A DNA stretch of 51,026 nucleotides, taken from positions 1 through 51,026 of the forward strand of contig QCRA01000006.1 in the NCBI GenBank assembly GCA_003212035.1, given 5' to 3'. Made by a program: the position numbers and the translations under genes. Below, one piece after another: positions 21,221-31,403 of this stretch (positions are counted from its first letter, which is position 1; the number at the start of each line of letters is the position of its first letter). The DNA is from Prochlorococcus sp. AG-459-D04. GTDB taxonomy: Bacteria > Cyanobacteriota > Cyanobacteriia > PCC-6307 > Cyanobiaceae. The notes beneath the pieces are model-generated. The model searched no databases. It worked only from the letters and a program-made list of their open reading frames with translations, and was not told the origin of the DNA.

Positions 21221-21865
21221 TCACTTTTTGATAACTTTATCAATTAATCCATATTCGACTGCTTCTGAGGGAGATAAAAAGTAATCTCTTTCTGTATCTT
21301 CATTAATTTTTTCTAAAGGTTGACCAGTATGTTCTGATAAAAGCGAATTTAATGTTTTCTTGAGAAAAAGTATTTCTTTAGCTTGTATTTCAATCTCTAC
21401 TGCTTGACCTTGTGCACCTCCAAGGGGTTGATGAATCATAATCCTAGAGTTAGGTAAAGCCAATCTTTTCCCCTTTGCTCCTCCAGAAAGTAGAAATGCA
21501 CCCATACTTGCTGCTACTCCAAAGCATATTGTCACTACATCAGGGGATATTTGTTGCATAGTATCGTATATGGCCATTCCAGCAGTTACTGAGCCTCCAG
21601 GAGAATTGATATATATTTGTATGTCTTTTTCGGGATCTTCCGCTTCAAGAAACAATAATTGTGCAACAAGAGAGTCAGATACTTGATCATTAATTCCAGT
21701 ACCTAAAAAAATTATTCTCTCCCTCAATAATCTTGAATATATATCAAAAGCTCTTTCTCCTCTACCCGATTGTTCTATAACGGTAGGAACAGCAGCAATA
21801 GTTTCACTATTACTTTCGTGAGAACTTATTGAGCTCTGGATTAAATGTTTTTTTTCTGAGTTCAC
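21221..21865 (-). CDS. clpP: ATP-dependent Clp protease proteolytic subunit
   Basis: 214 aa; [14 protein letters not shown] (Ser) and [15 protein letters not shown] (His). Confidence 0.96.
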   Translation of the reverse strand: MNSEKKHLIQSSISSHESNSETIAAVPTVIEQSGRGERAFDIYSRLLRERIIFLGTGINDQVSDSLVAQLLFLEAEDPEKDIQIYINSPGGSVTAGMAIYDTMQQISPDVVTICFGVAASMGAFLLSGGAKGKRLALPNSRIMIHQPLGGAQGQAVEIEIQAKEILFLKKTLNSLLSEHTGQPLEKINEDTERDYFLSPSEAVEYGLIDKVIKK

Positions 21866-21930
21866 AAATTAGTTTTCGGCTTATAAATAATTTAAGTGGT
21901 TTTTGTTTAATTAGTAAGAAATTTCATAAA

Positions 21931-23343
21931 TTATTTTTTTTCTTTTTTATTTTGAGTTTTTGTAGTTTTTGAAGTTTTTGTGGCTTGTGTTGTTTTGGTG
22001 GTTTTGGTGGCTTTAGAAGTTTTTGTAGTTTTTTCTTTTACTTCAGAATTTTCTTCAAGCCAAATTATTAATTTTTCTTTAAGTAAATCGTTACTTATTA
22101 CTTCTGTTAATTTTTTAATATCTATTTGTTTTGAAGATTGAGAAATTGCATCTTTATAATCTTTCATTTTTAAATCAATTTCATCTTTATCAACTTTTAT
22201 GTTTTCTGTTTCAGCTAATGCTTTTAAAGCTAAATTTCTTTGAACATTTTTTTCAGCCTGAGGCCTTGTGGACTCTGCTAATGACTTAACTAATTCCGGA
22301 GTGAAAGTAGATTTAACATCAAGACCTTGTTGAGCAAATCTTTGAGCGGTTTGTTCAATATTATTCCTCACTTCTATATCAATCATAGATTTTGGAATTT
22401 CAGCAACCAATTCGTTTGTTAAGGCATCTAGTAAAGCTTCAATTTTGATATCTTTTTGAGTTTTTTCAAAATTGTCTTTAAGTTGCTTTTCAATATCTTT
22501 CTTTAACTCTTTTAATGATTCTTTGTTGCCAGACTGTTTTGCAAAATCGTCATTAAGTTCAGGTAATTCTTTTTCCTTAAGATCCTTAAGATTTACTTCA
22601 AAGATTGCCTCTTTGCCTCTTGAATCCTCATGAGAATAATCTTCAGGAAATTTAAGGTTAAGTGTTTTAGTATCACCAATTTTCATCTTTACGATTCCCT
22701 CAACGAAACCGGGAATCATTTTGTTCTTTTCTAACTCAAGATCCATTGATTCACTTGTTCCACCATCAATCTCTATACCAGAATCTTTGTATTTTCCTTT
22801 GAAACTAACTACTGCAATATCTCCTAATTTTGCTGCTCTATTGGTAACTGGAATTATATTTGCAAACTGACTTCTAGATTTTTCTAGCGCTTCATCTATT
22901 GACTTAGGATCAAACTTTGTTTTTGATATTTCAACACTTAATCCTTTGGATTTTTTTAGTTTTAATTCTGGGGCTACATCAGTTTGAAGAGTAACCTTAA
23001 GTGTTTTTTCAGGACTAAACTTTGCGAGTAAAGATTCAAATCCATCTACCAATTCTGGCTCACTTAGTGGCTCTATAGATTTTATTTTTAATGCTTCTTG
23101 CCATGATTTATCAATAATTTTTTCTAGAGCAGAAGCATGTAATTGTGTGATTCCAATTCTTTGGATTAAGACTTGTTTAGGAATTTTACCAAGTCTAAAT
23201 CCTGGAATTTTAGCTGAACGACTAATAGAACTTATTGTCTCATTTACACATGTTTTGCATGTCTCAGATGATATTTCTAATTCAAATGAGATTCTACTTT
23301 GAGGCAGAGGAGTTGTTTTGACTATTAATGCTTCTTTAGCCAT
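21931..23343 (-). CDS. tig: Trigger factor with Thr/Lys-rich C-terminal tail
   Basis: 470 aa; GFRLGKIPKQVL ribosome-binding signature, FKBP domain, clpX-clpP-tig gene order. Confidence 0.95.
   Translation of the reverse strand: MAKEALIVKTTPLPQSRISFELEISSETCKTCVNETISSISRSAKIPGFRLGKIPKQVLIQRIGITQLHASALEKIIDKSWQEALKIKSIEPLSEPELVDGFESLLAKFSPEKTLKVTLQTDVAPELKLKKSKGLSVEISKTKFDPKSIDEALEKSRSQFANIIPVTNRAAKLGDIAVVSFKGKYKDSGIEIDGGTSESMDLELEKNKMIPGFVEGIVKMKIGDTKTLNLKFPEDYSHEDSRGKEAIFEVNLKDLKEKELPELNDDFAKQSGNKESLKELKKDIEKQLKDNFEKTQKDIKIEALLDALTNELVAEIPKSMIDIEVRNNIEQTAQRFAQQGLDVKSTFTPELVKSLAESTRPQAEKNVQRNLALKALAETENIKVDKDEIDLKMKDYKDAISQSSKQIDIKKLTEVISNDLLKEKLIIWLEENSEVKEKTTKTSKATKTTKTTQATKTSKTTKTQNKKEKK
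21955..22038 (-). repeat. Low-complexity coding repeat (Thr-Lys tail of trigger factor)
   Basis: Degenerate GTTTTTG(T/A)AG / GGTTTTGGTGG tandem units on the + strand encode KTTKTSKATKTTKTTQATKTSKTTKTQNKK. Confidence 0.8.
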
Positions 23344-23464
23344 TTTTTTATTTATTACTAAAAGCCGAATCTTAATTATTTCACATTATGTGATTTCCTT
23401 GAAAGTTATTTTTTTGATAAAGTAAAAAAAATAGTCAATCTATTTATAAAAATCATTTTAAAGT

Positions 23465-24496
23465 GTGAGACAATCTCCGTTTTTGCCTAATAGGCCATTA
23501 AAAGTTGCTGTTTTAGGATCTTCAGGTGCTGTCGGATCTGAATTACTCAAAATTCTTGAACAACGTGATTTCCCAATATCAGAATTGGTCTTGCTTTCAT
23601 CTGAGCGTTCAGAAGGAAAAAAAATTATTTGGAAAGGTGAAGAATTAGTTACAAAAAAAACAACTAAGGAAGAATTTCTGAATCTTGATTTAGTTTTAGC
23701 TTCAGCTGGTGGAAGTATTTCAAAAAAATGGTTGTCTACCATTATGGAACAAAATGCTTTATTGATAGATAATTCAAGTGCTTTCAGATTAGATAAGAAT
23801 GTGCCTCTTGTAGTTCCTGAAGTTAATTCTAGTGAAGTACTTAATCATGATGGGGTAATAGCTAATCCAAACTGCACTACAATTTTGTTGACATTAGTTT
23901 TAGCTCCATTAAATAAACTTTCGACTATTCAACGTGTTGTTGTTTCAACATATCAATCTGTAAGTGGTGCAGGCCAATTAGCCATGGAGGAACTAAAACT
24001 TTTAACTAAAAAATATCTTCAGGGTAATCCCCAAAAAAGTGAAGTTTTGCCATATTCTCTGGCTTTTAATTTGTTTTTACATAATTCACCCATTCTTGAA
24101 AATAATTACTGCGAAGAAGAGATGAAAATGGTTAATGAGACAAGGAAAATATTAAATATTGCAGATTTAAAGATCTCTGCTACATGTGTTCGAGTTCCAG
24201 TACTAAGAGCACATTCTGAATCGATCAATATTGAATTTGCGGAAGTAGTTGAGCCTAAAGATGCTCTTGAAGAATTAACAAAATCTCCTGGAATTGAAAT
24301 TATTGAGGATTACAAAAATAATAGATTTCCTATGCCAAATGACGTTATGGGAAGGGATAATGTAGCTGTTGGCAGGCTAAGAACTGATATAAGTCAGCCT
24401 AATGGATTAGAATTATGGTTATGTGGAGATCAAATAAGAAAAGGAGCAGCTCTTAATGCTGTTCAAATAGCTGAGTTATTAATTCCAAAAAGATGA
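23465..24496 (+). CDS. asd: Aspartate-semialdehyde dehydrogenase
   Basis: 343 aa, GTG start; [27 protein letters not shown] active-site Cys. Confidence 0.96.
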   Translation: MRQSPFLPNRPLKVAVLGSSGAVGSELLKILEQRDFPISELVLLSSERSEGKKIIWKGEELVTKKTTKEEFLNLDLVLASAGGSISKKWLSTIMEQNALLIDNSSAFRLDKNVPLVVPEVNSSEVLNHDGVIANPNCTTILLTLVLAPLNKLSTIQRVVVSTYQSVSGAGQLAMEELKLLTKKYLQGNPQKSEVLPYSLAFNLFLHNSPILENNYCEEEMKMVNETRKILNIADLKISATCVRVPVLRAHSESINIEFAEVVEPKDALEELTKSPGIEIIEDYKNNRFPMPNDVMGRDNVAVGRLRTDISQPNGLELWLCGDQIRKGAALNAVQIAELLIPKR

Positions 24497-25395
24497 TTCC
24501 AGACAAAACTGAGTGTAATAACCCACTATTTGGAAAAATATTGACTGCAATGGTTACTCCATTTACTGAAAATGGAGATGTAGATTACGAACTAGCTATA
24601 AAACTTTCAAATTATCTTTTTGAGAACGGTTCCGATGGAATTGTGTTATGTGGTACTACTGGAGAATCTCCGACTCTTTCATGGCCTGAACAGCATGATT
24701 TATTTGTTGCGGTAAAAGGATCTTTGGATTCAAGTTGTAAAGTAATAGTTGGCACTGGTAGTAACTGTACAAGCGAGGCCGTGGAAGCTACAAAAAAAGC
24801 CCAAGCTTCTGGTGCTGACGGTGCTTTGGTCGTTGTTCCTTATTACAATAAACCACCTCAAGAGGGTCTTTATAAACATTTCAGTTCTATTGCTAATTCT
24901 GCAAAGGATTTGCCTTTAATGCTCTATAACATTCCAGGAAGGACAGGATGCAATTTATTACCTGATACTGTAAAGAAACTTATGGATTTCTCAAATATTC
25001 TCAGTATTAAAGCTGCAAGCGGTAGAATAGAGGAAGTAACAGAACTAAGAGCTATTTGTGGCTCCGGACTTTCTGTATATAGTGGCGACGATTCATTATT
25101 GCTTCCAATGTTATCTGTAGGTGCTGTAGGAGTAGTAAGTGTTGCAAGTCATTTGGTTGGATTGCAATTGAAAAAGATGATTCATTCCTTTCAAATTGGA
25201 GAGGTTTCCAATGCGCTTGCTATTCACGAAAAACTTCAGCCTCTTTTCAAGGCACTCTTTATGACTACTAATCCAATCCCAATTAAGGCTGCTTTGGAGC
25301 TTTCTGGATGGAATGTAGGTAATCCTAGAAGTCCTTTGTCACCATTGAGCAATGACATGAAAAAGCAACTATCTTTTATCCTGAAATCCTTATAA
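24493..25395 (+). CDS. dapA: 4-hydroxy-tetrahydrodipicolinate synthase
   Basis: 300 aa; [24 protein letters not shown] overlap with asd. Confidence 0.96.
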   Translation: MIPDKTECNNPLFGKILTAMVTPFTENGDVDYELAIKLSNYLFENGSDGIVLCGTTGESPTLSWPEQHDLFVAVKGSLDSSCKVIVGTGSNCTSEAVEATKKAQASGADGALVVVPYYNKPPQEGLYKHFSSIANSAKDLPLMLYNIPGRTGCNLLPDTVKKLMDFSNILSIKAASGRIEEVTELRAICGSGLSVYSGDDSLLLPMLSVGAVGVVSVASHLVGLQLKKMIHSFQIGEVSNALAIHEKLQPLFKALFMTTNPIPIKAALELSGWNVGNPRSPLSPLSNDMKKQLSFILKSL

Positions 25396-25475
25396 TAGGG
25401 ATTATATTTAACTTGATAATTAAATTTAAATAAACCTTATTTGATTACAAGCAGGCCTTCATAAATTTCAAAATT

Positions 25476-27458
25476 ATGCAATCAAGTACAAATTCAACTG
25501 TAAATAGATCTAATAATGATTCATCTAGATCTAAAAGTAATGCTCCAGCTTTACGAGTAATACCTCTGGGAGGACTACATGAAATAGGCAAAAACACTTG
25601 TGTTTTTGAATTTGGTGATGAATTGATGCTTGTTGATGCTGGCCTAGCTTTTCCATCTGATGGTATGCATGGCGTAAACGTTGTTATGCCAGATACTACT
25701 TTTTTAAAAGAAAATCAAAGAAGAATTAAAGGAATGATTGTTACTCACGGTCATGAAGATCATATTGGAGGTATTTCTCATCATTTAAAGCATTTTAATA
25801 TTCCGATTATTTATGGCCCAAGACTGGCAATGTCAATGCTTAGAGGAAAAATGGAGGAAGCAGGAGTATCTGATAGAACAACCATACAGACAGTAAATCC
25901 AAGGGATGTTGTAAAAGTTGGACAACATTTTTCTGTTGAATTTATTCGAAATACTCATTCTATTTGCGATAGTTTTTCTTTAGCAGTTACAACACCTGTT
26001 GGCACAATTATTTTCACGGGAGATTTTAAGTTTGATCATATGCCAGTAGATGGAGAGCAATTTGATATTGAAAGAATGGTGCATTACGGAGAAAAGGGTG
26101 TTTTATGCATGTTCAGTGACTCTACTAATGCCGAAGTTCCAGGTTTTTGTCCCTCTGAGAAGACTATCTATCCCTCTTTAGAAAAACATATTGCGGAGGC
26201 AAAAGAACGTGTTATCCTTACCACTTTTGCTAGTTCTGTGCATAGAGTGACAATGATCTTAGAGTTGGCCATGAAACATGGAAGAAAGGTCGGTTTATTA
26301 GGTAGATCGATGATAAATGTTATTGCTAAGGCGAGAGATATTGGTTATATGAAATGCCCAGATGATTTGTTTGTTCCTATCAAGCAAATTAGAGATTTGC
26401 CGGATAGAGAGACCTTATTATTAATGACGGGAAGTCAAGGAGAACCTCTAGCAGCGTTAAGCAGAATATCTCGTGGTGAACATCAGCATGTTCGTCTTAA
26501 GACTACTGATACTGTAATATTTTCGGCTAGCCCAATTCCTGGAAATACTATTTCTGTTGTTAATACAATAGATAGATTAATGAAACTCGGAGCAAAGGTT
26601 GTTTATGGAAAGGGGGAGAATATTCATGTTTCTGGTCATGGTTTTCAAGAAGATCAAAAGTTAATGTTGGCACTCGCAAAACCTAAGTTTTTTGTTCCTG
26701 TTCATGGAGAACATAGAATGCTTGTTTCTCATGGCAAGAGTGCACAAACTATGGGGGTTCCAAAGGACAATATTTTAATTATTGAAAATGGAGATGTAGT
26801 TGAGTTAACACCTAATTCTATTCAAAAAGGTGATCCTGTAAAAGCTGGTGTTGAACTGCTTGATAACTCACGAAATGGGATAGTAGATGCTCGAGTGTTA
26901 AAAGAAAGGCAGCAATTAGCTGGTGATGGTGTAGTAACTGTTTTAGCTCCTATTAGTACCGATGGGAAGATGGTTGCGCCTCCTAGAGTTAATTTAAGAG
27001 GAGTTGTTACTACTGCAGAGCCAAGAAAAATGTCTATGTGGACAGAAAGAGAAATAAGTTGGGTCTTAGAAAATAGATGGAAACAATTATCTAGACAAAC
27101 AGGGCCGAATAATTTTGAAGTCGATTGGATTGGTGTGCAAAGAGAAATTGAAAATGGTTTATCGAGAAGAATGAGAAGAGAATTACAAGTTGAGCCACTT
27201 ATTTTGTGTTTAGTTCAACCGGCTCCAAGTGGCACTCGTGCTTATATCCCAAAGATTACCGAAGAGCAAAATTTTTCTAATAGAAATAGAAATAATAATT
27301 TTCATAAGAAATCAAACAATAATCATCCGAATATTTCAAATAATCCACAAAATACCCAAAAAAGTCCAAAAGTTTCACAGAATCCATCAGCTGAGACTAC
27401 TAAAGAAGATTCATTTGAAGGTAGAACAAGAAGAAGAAGATCTGCTGTTACATCCTAA
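25476..27458 (+). CDS. rnj: Ribonuclease J
   Basis: 660 aa; metallo-beta-lactamase THGHEDHIGG, beta-CASP and C-terminal domain; Asn/Arg-rich C-terminal tail. Confidence 0.95.
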   Translation: MQSSTNSTVNRSNNDSSRSKSNAPALRVIPLGGLHEIGKNTCVFEFGDELMLVDAGLAFPSDGMHGVNVVMPDTTFLKENQRRIKGMIVTHGHEDHIGGISHHLKHFNIPIIYGPRLAMSMLRGKMEEAGVSDRTTIQTVNPRDVVKVGQHFSVEFIRNTHSICDSFSLAVTTPVGTIIFTGDFKFDHMPVDGEQFDIERMVHYGEKGVLCMFSDSTNAEVPGFCPSEKTIYPSLEKHIAEAKERVILTTFASSVHRVTMILELAMKHGRKVGLLGRSMINVIAKARDIGYMKCPDDLFVPIKQIRDLPDRETLLLMTGSQGEPLAALSRISRGEHQHVRLKTTDTVIFSASPIPGNTISVVNTIDRLMKLGAKVVYGKGENIHVSGHGFQEDQKLMLALAKPKFFVPVHGEHRMLVSHGKSAQTMGVPKDNILIIENGDVVELTPNSIQKGDPVKAGVELLDNSRNGIVDARVLKERQQLAGDGVVTVLAPISTDGKMVAPPRVNLRGVVTTAEPRKMSMWTEREISWVLENRWKQLSRQTGPNNFEVDWIGVQREIENGLSRRMRRELQVEPLILCLVQPAPSGTRAYIPKITEEQNFSNRNRNNNFHKKSNNNHPNISNNPQNTQKSPKVSQNPSAETTKEDSFEGRTRRRRSAVTS

Positions 27459-28465
27459 CTTTTTTCAAAATTTATATAGTTTTTATTCCAAACAATTTTT
27501 AAAAACTTTTGCAAGTAAATTTGACCATTATTTTTTTCATAAATTGAAGTTGCTAATTTTGTCAGATTTTGAGAACTACATTGCTTTGCAGATACTTCTT
27601 TTAAAAATCTATTTAAGACTGTGCACCTCGCTTCAATACACATATTATTTAAGAGATTCCTATTGATACCTTTTAAATCTTTACAATATAAGTATGCAAG
27701 TTCACAAAGATCATTACGTTCCTTATTGTAGCTGCTCATTTTTTGTGAAAAATTATTTATCCTTTCAGAACAACCAGGATAAATAACCTCCAAGGTAGGA
27801 ATAATTTTTTTTCTTACTAGATTTCTTTTTAATTTAAGATCTGAATTTGTAGGATCTTCCCAGACTGGAATTTTCATATCATTACAAAATTGTTTTGTAT
27901 CTTTTCTACTGAAAATTAATATTGGCCTTATTAAAAAAATTTGATTTTCTAGTAATCTTTTGCTATCAATATTACTCAGACCGGCAAAATTGCTGCCTCT
28001 GGATAAATTGAGGATAAATGTTTCTGTGTTATCACTACTTGTGTGACCAGTTAACAAATAAATATTATGTTTTTTCTGATTTTTATTTAATAAAGTTTTG
28101 GCTCTTTCACATAATTTTTTATATCTCCATTCTCGTGCTTTTTCTTCTGAAGAAATACTTTCTTTATTTGCTTTATCAAAAGAGAATAAAATATCTTTAT
28201 CTTCGCAATAACTTTTTAATTCAAGAGCATATAGTGAAGATTTTTCGTGCCACTGATGATCACCATGCCAAACACTAATAGACCAATTATGTATCTTTTT
28301 TAAGTCATTAATTAGGGTTAATAAGGTCATTGAGTCTTGCCCCCCGGAAACACTTATTAAAATATTGGATCCTTTGGGAATTAATATTTTTCTGGAAAGA
28401 ATCTCTTTATGAAGCTGATGATGCCATGATGACCAATTTTTCTGAGTTAATTTTTTATCAGACAT
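27455..28465 (-). CDS. tilS: tRNA(Ile)-lysidine synthase
   Basis: 336 aa; PP-loop ILISVSGGQDSMTLL, GHTSSDNTETFILNLSRGS. Confidence 0.94.
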   Translation of the reverse strand: MSDKKLTQKNWSSWHHQLHKEILSRKILIPKGSNILISVSGGQDSMTLLTLINDLKKIHNWSISVWHGDHQWHEKSSLYALELKSYCEDKDILFSFDKANKESISSEEKAREWRYKKLCERAKTLLNKNQKKHNIYLLTGHTSSDNTETFILNLSRGSNFAGLSNIDSKRLLENQIFLIRPILIFSRKDTKQFCNDMKIPVWEDPTNSDLKLKRNLVRKKIIPTLEVIYPGCSERINNFSQKMSSYNKERNDLCELAYLYCKDLKGINRNLLNNMCIEARCTVLNRFLKEVSAKQCSSQNLTKLATSIYEKNNGQIYLQKFLKIVWNKNYINFEKS

Positions 28466-28550
28466 TTTGTGTTGCTCAGATAATATTTTTTAAAAAATGC
28501 ACTGTTTTACTAAAACAATGTCACAATCGGGTAATAAATTCATTATTTAA

Positions 28551-29327
28551 ATGAGTCTGATTAATCTTTTGCCACAAAAAATCAAAGAAGAGTTAAGAAG
28601 TAAATCTTTACTCAAAGTTATTTCAGGATTGAATAATTTTGATGTTCAATCTGTGAAAATAATTGTTGAAGCTGCTTCATTAGGAGGTGCAGATCTTGTC
28701 GATATTGCTTGTAAACCTGAACTCGTTGATTTAGCACTTAAGAATTCAACACTACCTGTTTGTGTTAGTTCAGTAGTACCTCGATCTTTTCAAGATTCTG
28801 TAAAAGCAGGAGCATCATTAATTGAAATAGGAAATTACGATACTTTTTATGAAAAAGGCATTAATTTTTCAGCTAAAAAAGTTTTAAACATTACAAAAGA
28901 GACGAGGGATTTACTGCCTAATGTTCCTTTATCAGTAACTGTTCCTCATACTATGCCTATTGATAAACAAGTTGATCTTGCTGTAAAGCTAGTGGAAGAA
29001 GGTGTTGATATTATTCAAACAGAAGGTGGCACCAGTTCTACTCCTTACTCTCCAGGAATTCAAGGCTTTTTTGAAAAATCAGTACCAACTCTTGCAGCTA
29101 CCTATGCTATTCATCAAGAATTTAAGAAACAATCTCTGAATATACCAATCATAAGTGCCTCTGGATTAAGTCAAGTAACTTGTCCACTAGCAATATCCTC
29201 TGGAGCCTCAGCAGTTGGCGTTGGATCTGTAGTTAATAAATTAGATGATTTAATATCAATGATTGCGGTTGTAAGGGGCTTAAAAGAATCTTTGAAAAAT
29301 TCAATAATTGGAGAAAAAATTTCTTAG
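28551..29327 (+). CDS. DUF561/Ycf23-type TIM-barrel protein of unknown function
   Basis: 258 aa; LLKVISGLNNFDVQSVKIIVEAASLGGADLVDIACKPELV; QTEGGTSSTPYSPG; barrel-like GASAVGVGSVV. Confidence 0.8.
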   Translation: MSLINLLPQKIKEELRSKSLLKVISGLNNFDVQSVKIIVEAASLGGADLVDIACKPELVDLALKNSTLPVCVSSVVPRSFQDSVKAGASLIEIGNYDTFYEKGINFSAKKVLNITKETRDLLPNVPLSVTVPHTMPIDKQVDLAVKLVEEGVDIIQTEGGTSSTPYSPGIQGFFEKSVPTLAATYAIHQEFKKQSLNIPIISASGLSQVTCPLAISSGASAVGVGSVVNKLDDLISMIAVVRGLKESLKNSIIGEKIS

Positions 29328-29353
29328 TATAGCTATATCCTTTTGCTACTAGC

Positions 29354-31396
29354 TTGATGAACAACTATAAGCTTCAAGCTCCTTATGAACCAAATGGAGA
29401 TCAACCAGAAGCTATTAAAAAATTAGTTAAAGGCGTTAATACTGGTAAAGAGTTTCAGACTCTTTTAGGAGCTACTGGAACTGGTAAAACATTTACCATT
29501 GCGAATGTAATTCAACAAACAGGAAGACCAGCACTTGTATTAGCACATAATAAAACGTTAGCTGCACAATTATGTAATGAATTAAGGGAATTCTTCCCAA
29601 AAAATGCTGTTGAGTATTTCATTTCTTACTACGATTATTATCAACCTGAAGCTTATGTACCTGTAAGTGATACTTACATAGCCAAAACGGCTTCAATTAA
29701 TGAAGAAATAGATATGCTTAGGCATTCTGCAACACGCTCATTATTTGAAAGAAAAGATGTAATTGTTGTAGCCTCAATAAGTTGTATTTATGGTCTTGGT
29801 ATACCGAGTGAGTATTTAAAAGCTGCAGTTAAATTTGAAGTGGGAAGATCAATAAATCTACGTTCTTCTTTGAGGTCTCTCGTTGATAATCAATATACTA
29901 GAAATGATATTGAAATTACTAGAGGTAGATTCAGAATTAAAGGTGATGTTTTAGAAATTGGTCCAGCTTATGAGGATAGATTAATAAGAATCGAATTATT
30001 TGGCGATGAAGTAGAAGCTATTAGATATGTGGACCCTACTACAGGAGAAATACTGGAAAGTTTGGAACAAGTTAGCGTTTATCCAGCTAAGCATTTTGTG
30101 ACCCCAAAAGAAAGACTTGAGAGTGCAATAAGTGCAATTAGAAGTGAATTAAAAACTCAACTAGAGAAATTTACATACGAAGGAAAATTATTAGAGGCTC
30201 AACGTCTAGAACAACGCACAAAATATGATTTAGAAATGCTTAAGGAGGTTGGTTATTGTAATGGAGTTGAGAATTACGCTCGTCATTTATCAGGCAGGGA
30301 GGAAGGTTCACCGCCAGAATGCTTAATAGATTACTTTCCCAAAGATTGGTTGTTGGTAGTTGATGAGAGTCATGTAACATGTCCTCAACTTCATGCGATG
30401 TATAACGGTGATCAATCTAGAAAAAAAGTTCTAATAGATCATGGTTTTAGATTGCCTAGTGCTGCTGATAATAGACCTTTAAAATGTGAAGAGTTTTGGG
30501 AAAAATCAAAACAGACATTATTTATAAGTGCAACCCCTGGTCAATGGGAATTAGATCAATGTGATGGTGAATTTATTGAGCAAGTTATAAGACCAACTGG
30601 GGTATTAGATCCTGAAATTGATGTAAGACCTAGTGAGGGTCAAATAGAAGATCTGTTATCAGAAATAAGAATTAGAGCTGAAAAGAATCAAAGAGTGCTA
30701 GTGACAACACTTACTAAAAGAATGGCTGAAGATCTAACTGATTTTTTATCTGAAAATAAAGTAAGAGTTAGATATTTGCATTCCGAAATCCATTCAATTG
30801 AAAGAATTGAAATTATTCAAGATCTTAGAATGGGCGAATATGATGTTTTGGTAGGAGTTAATTTATTAAGAGAGGGGCTAGATCTTCCTGAAGTATCTTT
30901 GGTCGCCATTCTAGATGCTGATAAAGAAGGATTTCTTAGGGCAGAAAGGTCATTGATTCAAACAATAGGTAGAGCTGCGAGACACGTTGAAGGTGTCGCC
31001 TTGCTTTATGCAGACAACTTCACAGATTCAATGAAAAGAGCGATATCGGAAACTGAAAGAAGAAGAACCATTCAAAAAAAATATAACCAAGTCAATGGTA
31101 TAACTCCAAAACCTGCAGGCAAAAAAATAGAAAATTCAATATTGTCTTTTCTAGAACTTTCCAGAAAACTAGATGCTGGTGGTTTATCTAAAGATTTAAT
31201 AAATATAGTTAATAACAAAACAGACGCAATTCTTAATTCCAGTGATAATCAATGTTTGCTCGAAGAATTGCCTGACTTAATAGAAAAGTTAGAAATTAAA
31301 ATGAAAGATGCTGCAAAAGAGTTAAATTTTGAAGAAGCAGCAAATTTGAGGGATAGAATTAAAAAATTAAGACAAAAAATGGCAAGAAATAGTTAA
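29354..31396 (+). CDS. uvrB: Excinuclease ABC subunit B
   Basis: 680 aa; [15 protein letters not shown], beta-hairpin [13 protein letters not shown]-terminal UVR domain. Confidence 0.97.
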   Translation: MMNNYKLQAPYEPNGDQPEAIKKLVKGVNTGKEFQTLLGATGTGKTFTIANVIQQTGRPALVLAHNKTLAAQLCNELREFFPKNAVEYFISYYDYYQPEAYVPVSDTYIAKTASINEEIDMLRHSATRSLFERKDVIVVASISCIYGLGIPSEYLKAAVKFEVGRSINLRSSLRSLVDNQYTRNDIEITRGRFRIKGDVLEIGPAYEDRLIRIELFGDEVEAIRYVDPTTGEILESLEQVSVYPAKHFVTPKERLESAISAIRSELKTQLEKFTYEGKLLEAQRLEQRTKYDLEMLKEVGYCNGVENYARHLSGREEGSPPECLIDYFPKDWLLVVDESHVTCPQLHAMYNGDQSRKKVLIDHGFRLPSAADNRPLKCEEFWEKSKQTLFISATPGQWELDQCDGEFIEQVIRPTGVLDPEIDVRPSEGQIEDLLSEIRIRAEKNQRVLVTTLTKRMAEDLTDFLSENKVRVRYLHSEIHSIERIEIIQDLRMGEYDVLVGVNLLREGLDLPEVSLVAILDADKEGFLRAERSLIQTIGRAARHVEGVALLYADNFTDSMKRAISETERRRTIQKKYNQVNGITPKPAGKKIENSILSFLELSRKLDAGGLSKDLINIVNNKTDAILNSSDNQCLLEELPDLIEKLEIKMKDAAKELNFEEAANLRDRIKKLRQKMARNS

Positions 31397-31403
31397 AAAG
31401 AAT

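Noticed and set aside
25385-25403. AATCC...GGATT hairpin at the dapA stop as a terminator
   Set aside because: Only a 5-bp stem, with the dapA stop codon in the loop and no clear T tract; too weak to call.
27229-27666. 145-aa + strand ORF overlapping the rnj 3' end
   Set aside because: Out-of-frame reading of the RNase J tail, then antisense to tilS; Ile/Lys/Leu-rich with no domain pattern.
28330-28554. 74-aa + strand ORF ending in an ATGA overlap with the DUF561 gene
   Set aside because: Mostly antisense to the tilS 5' region; the overlap is probably fortuitous.
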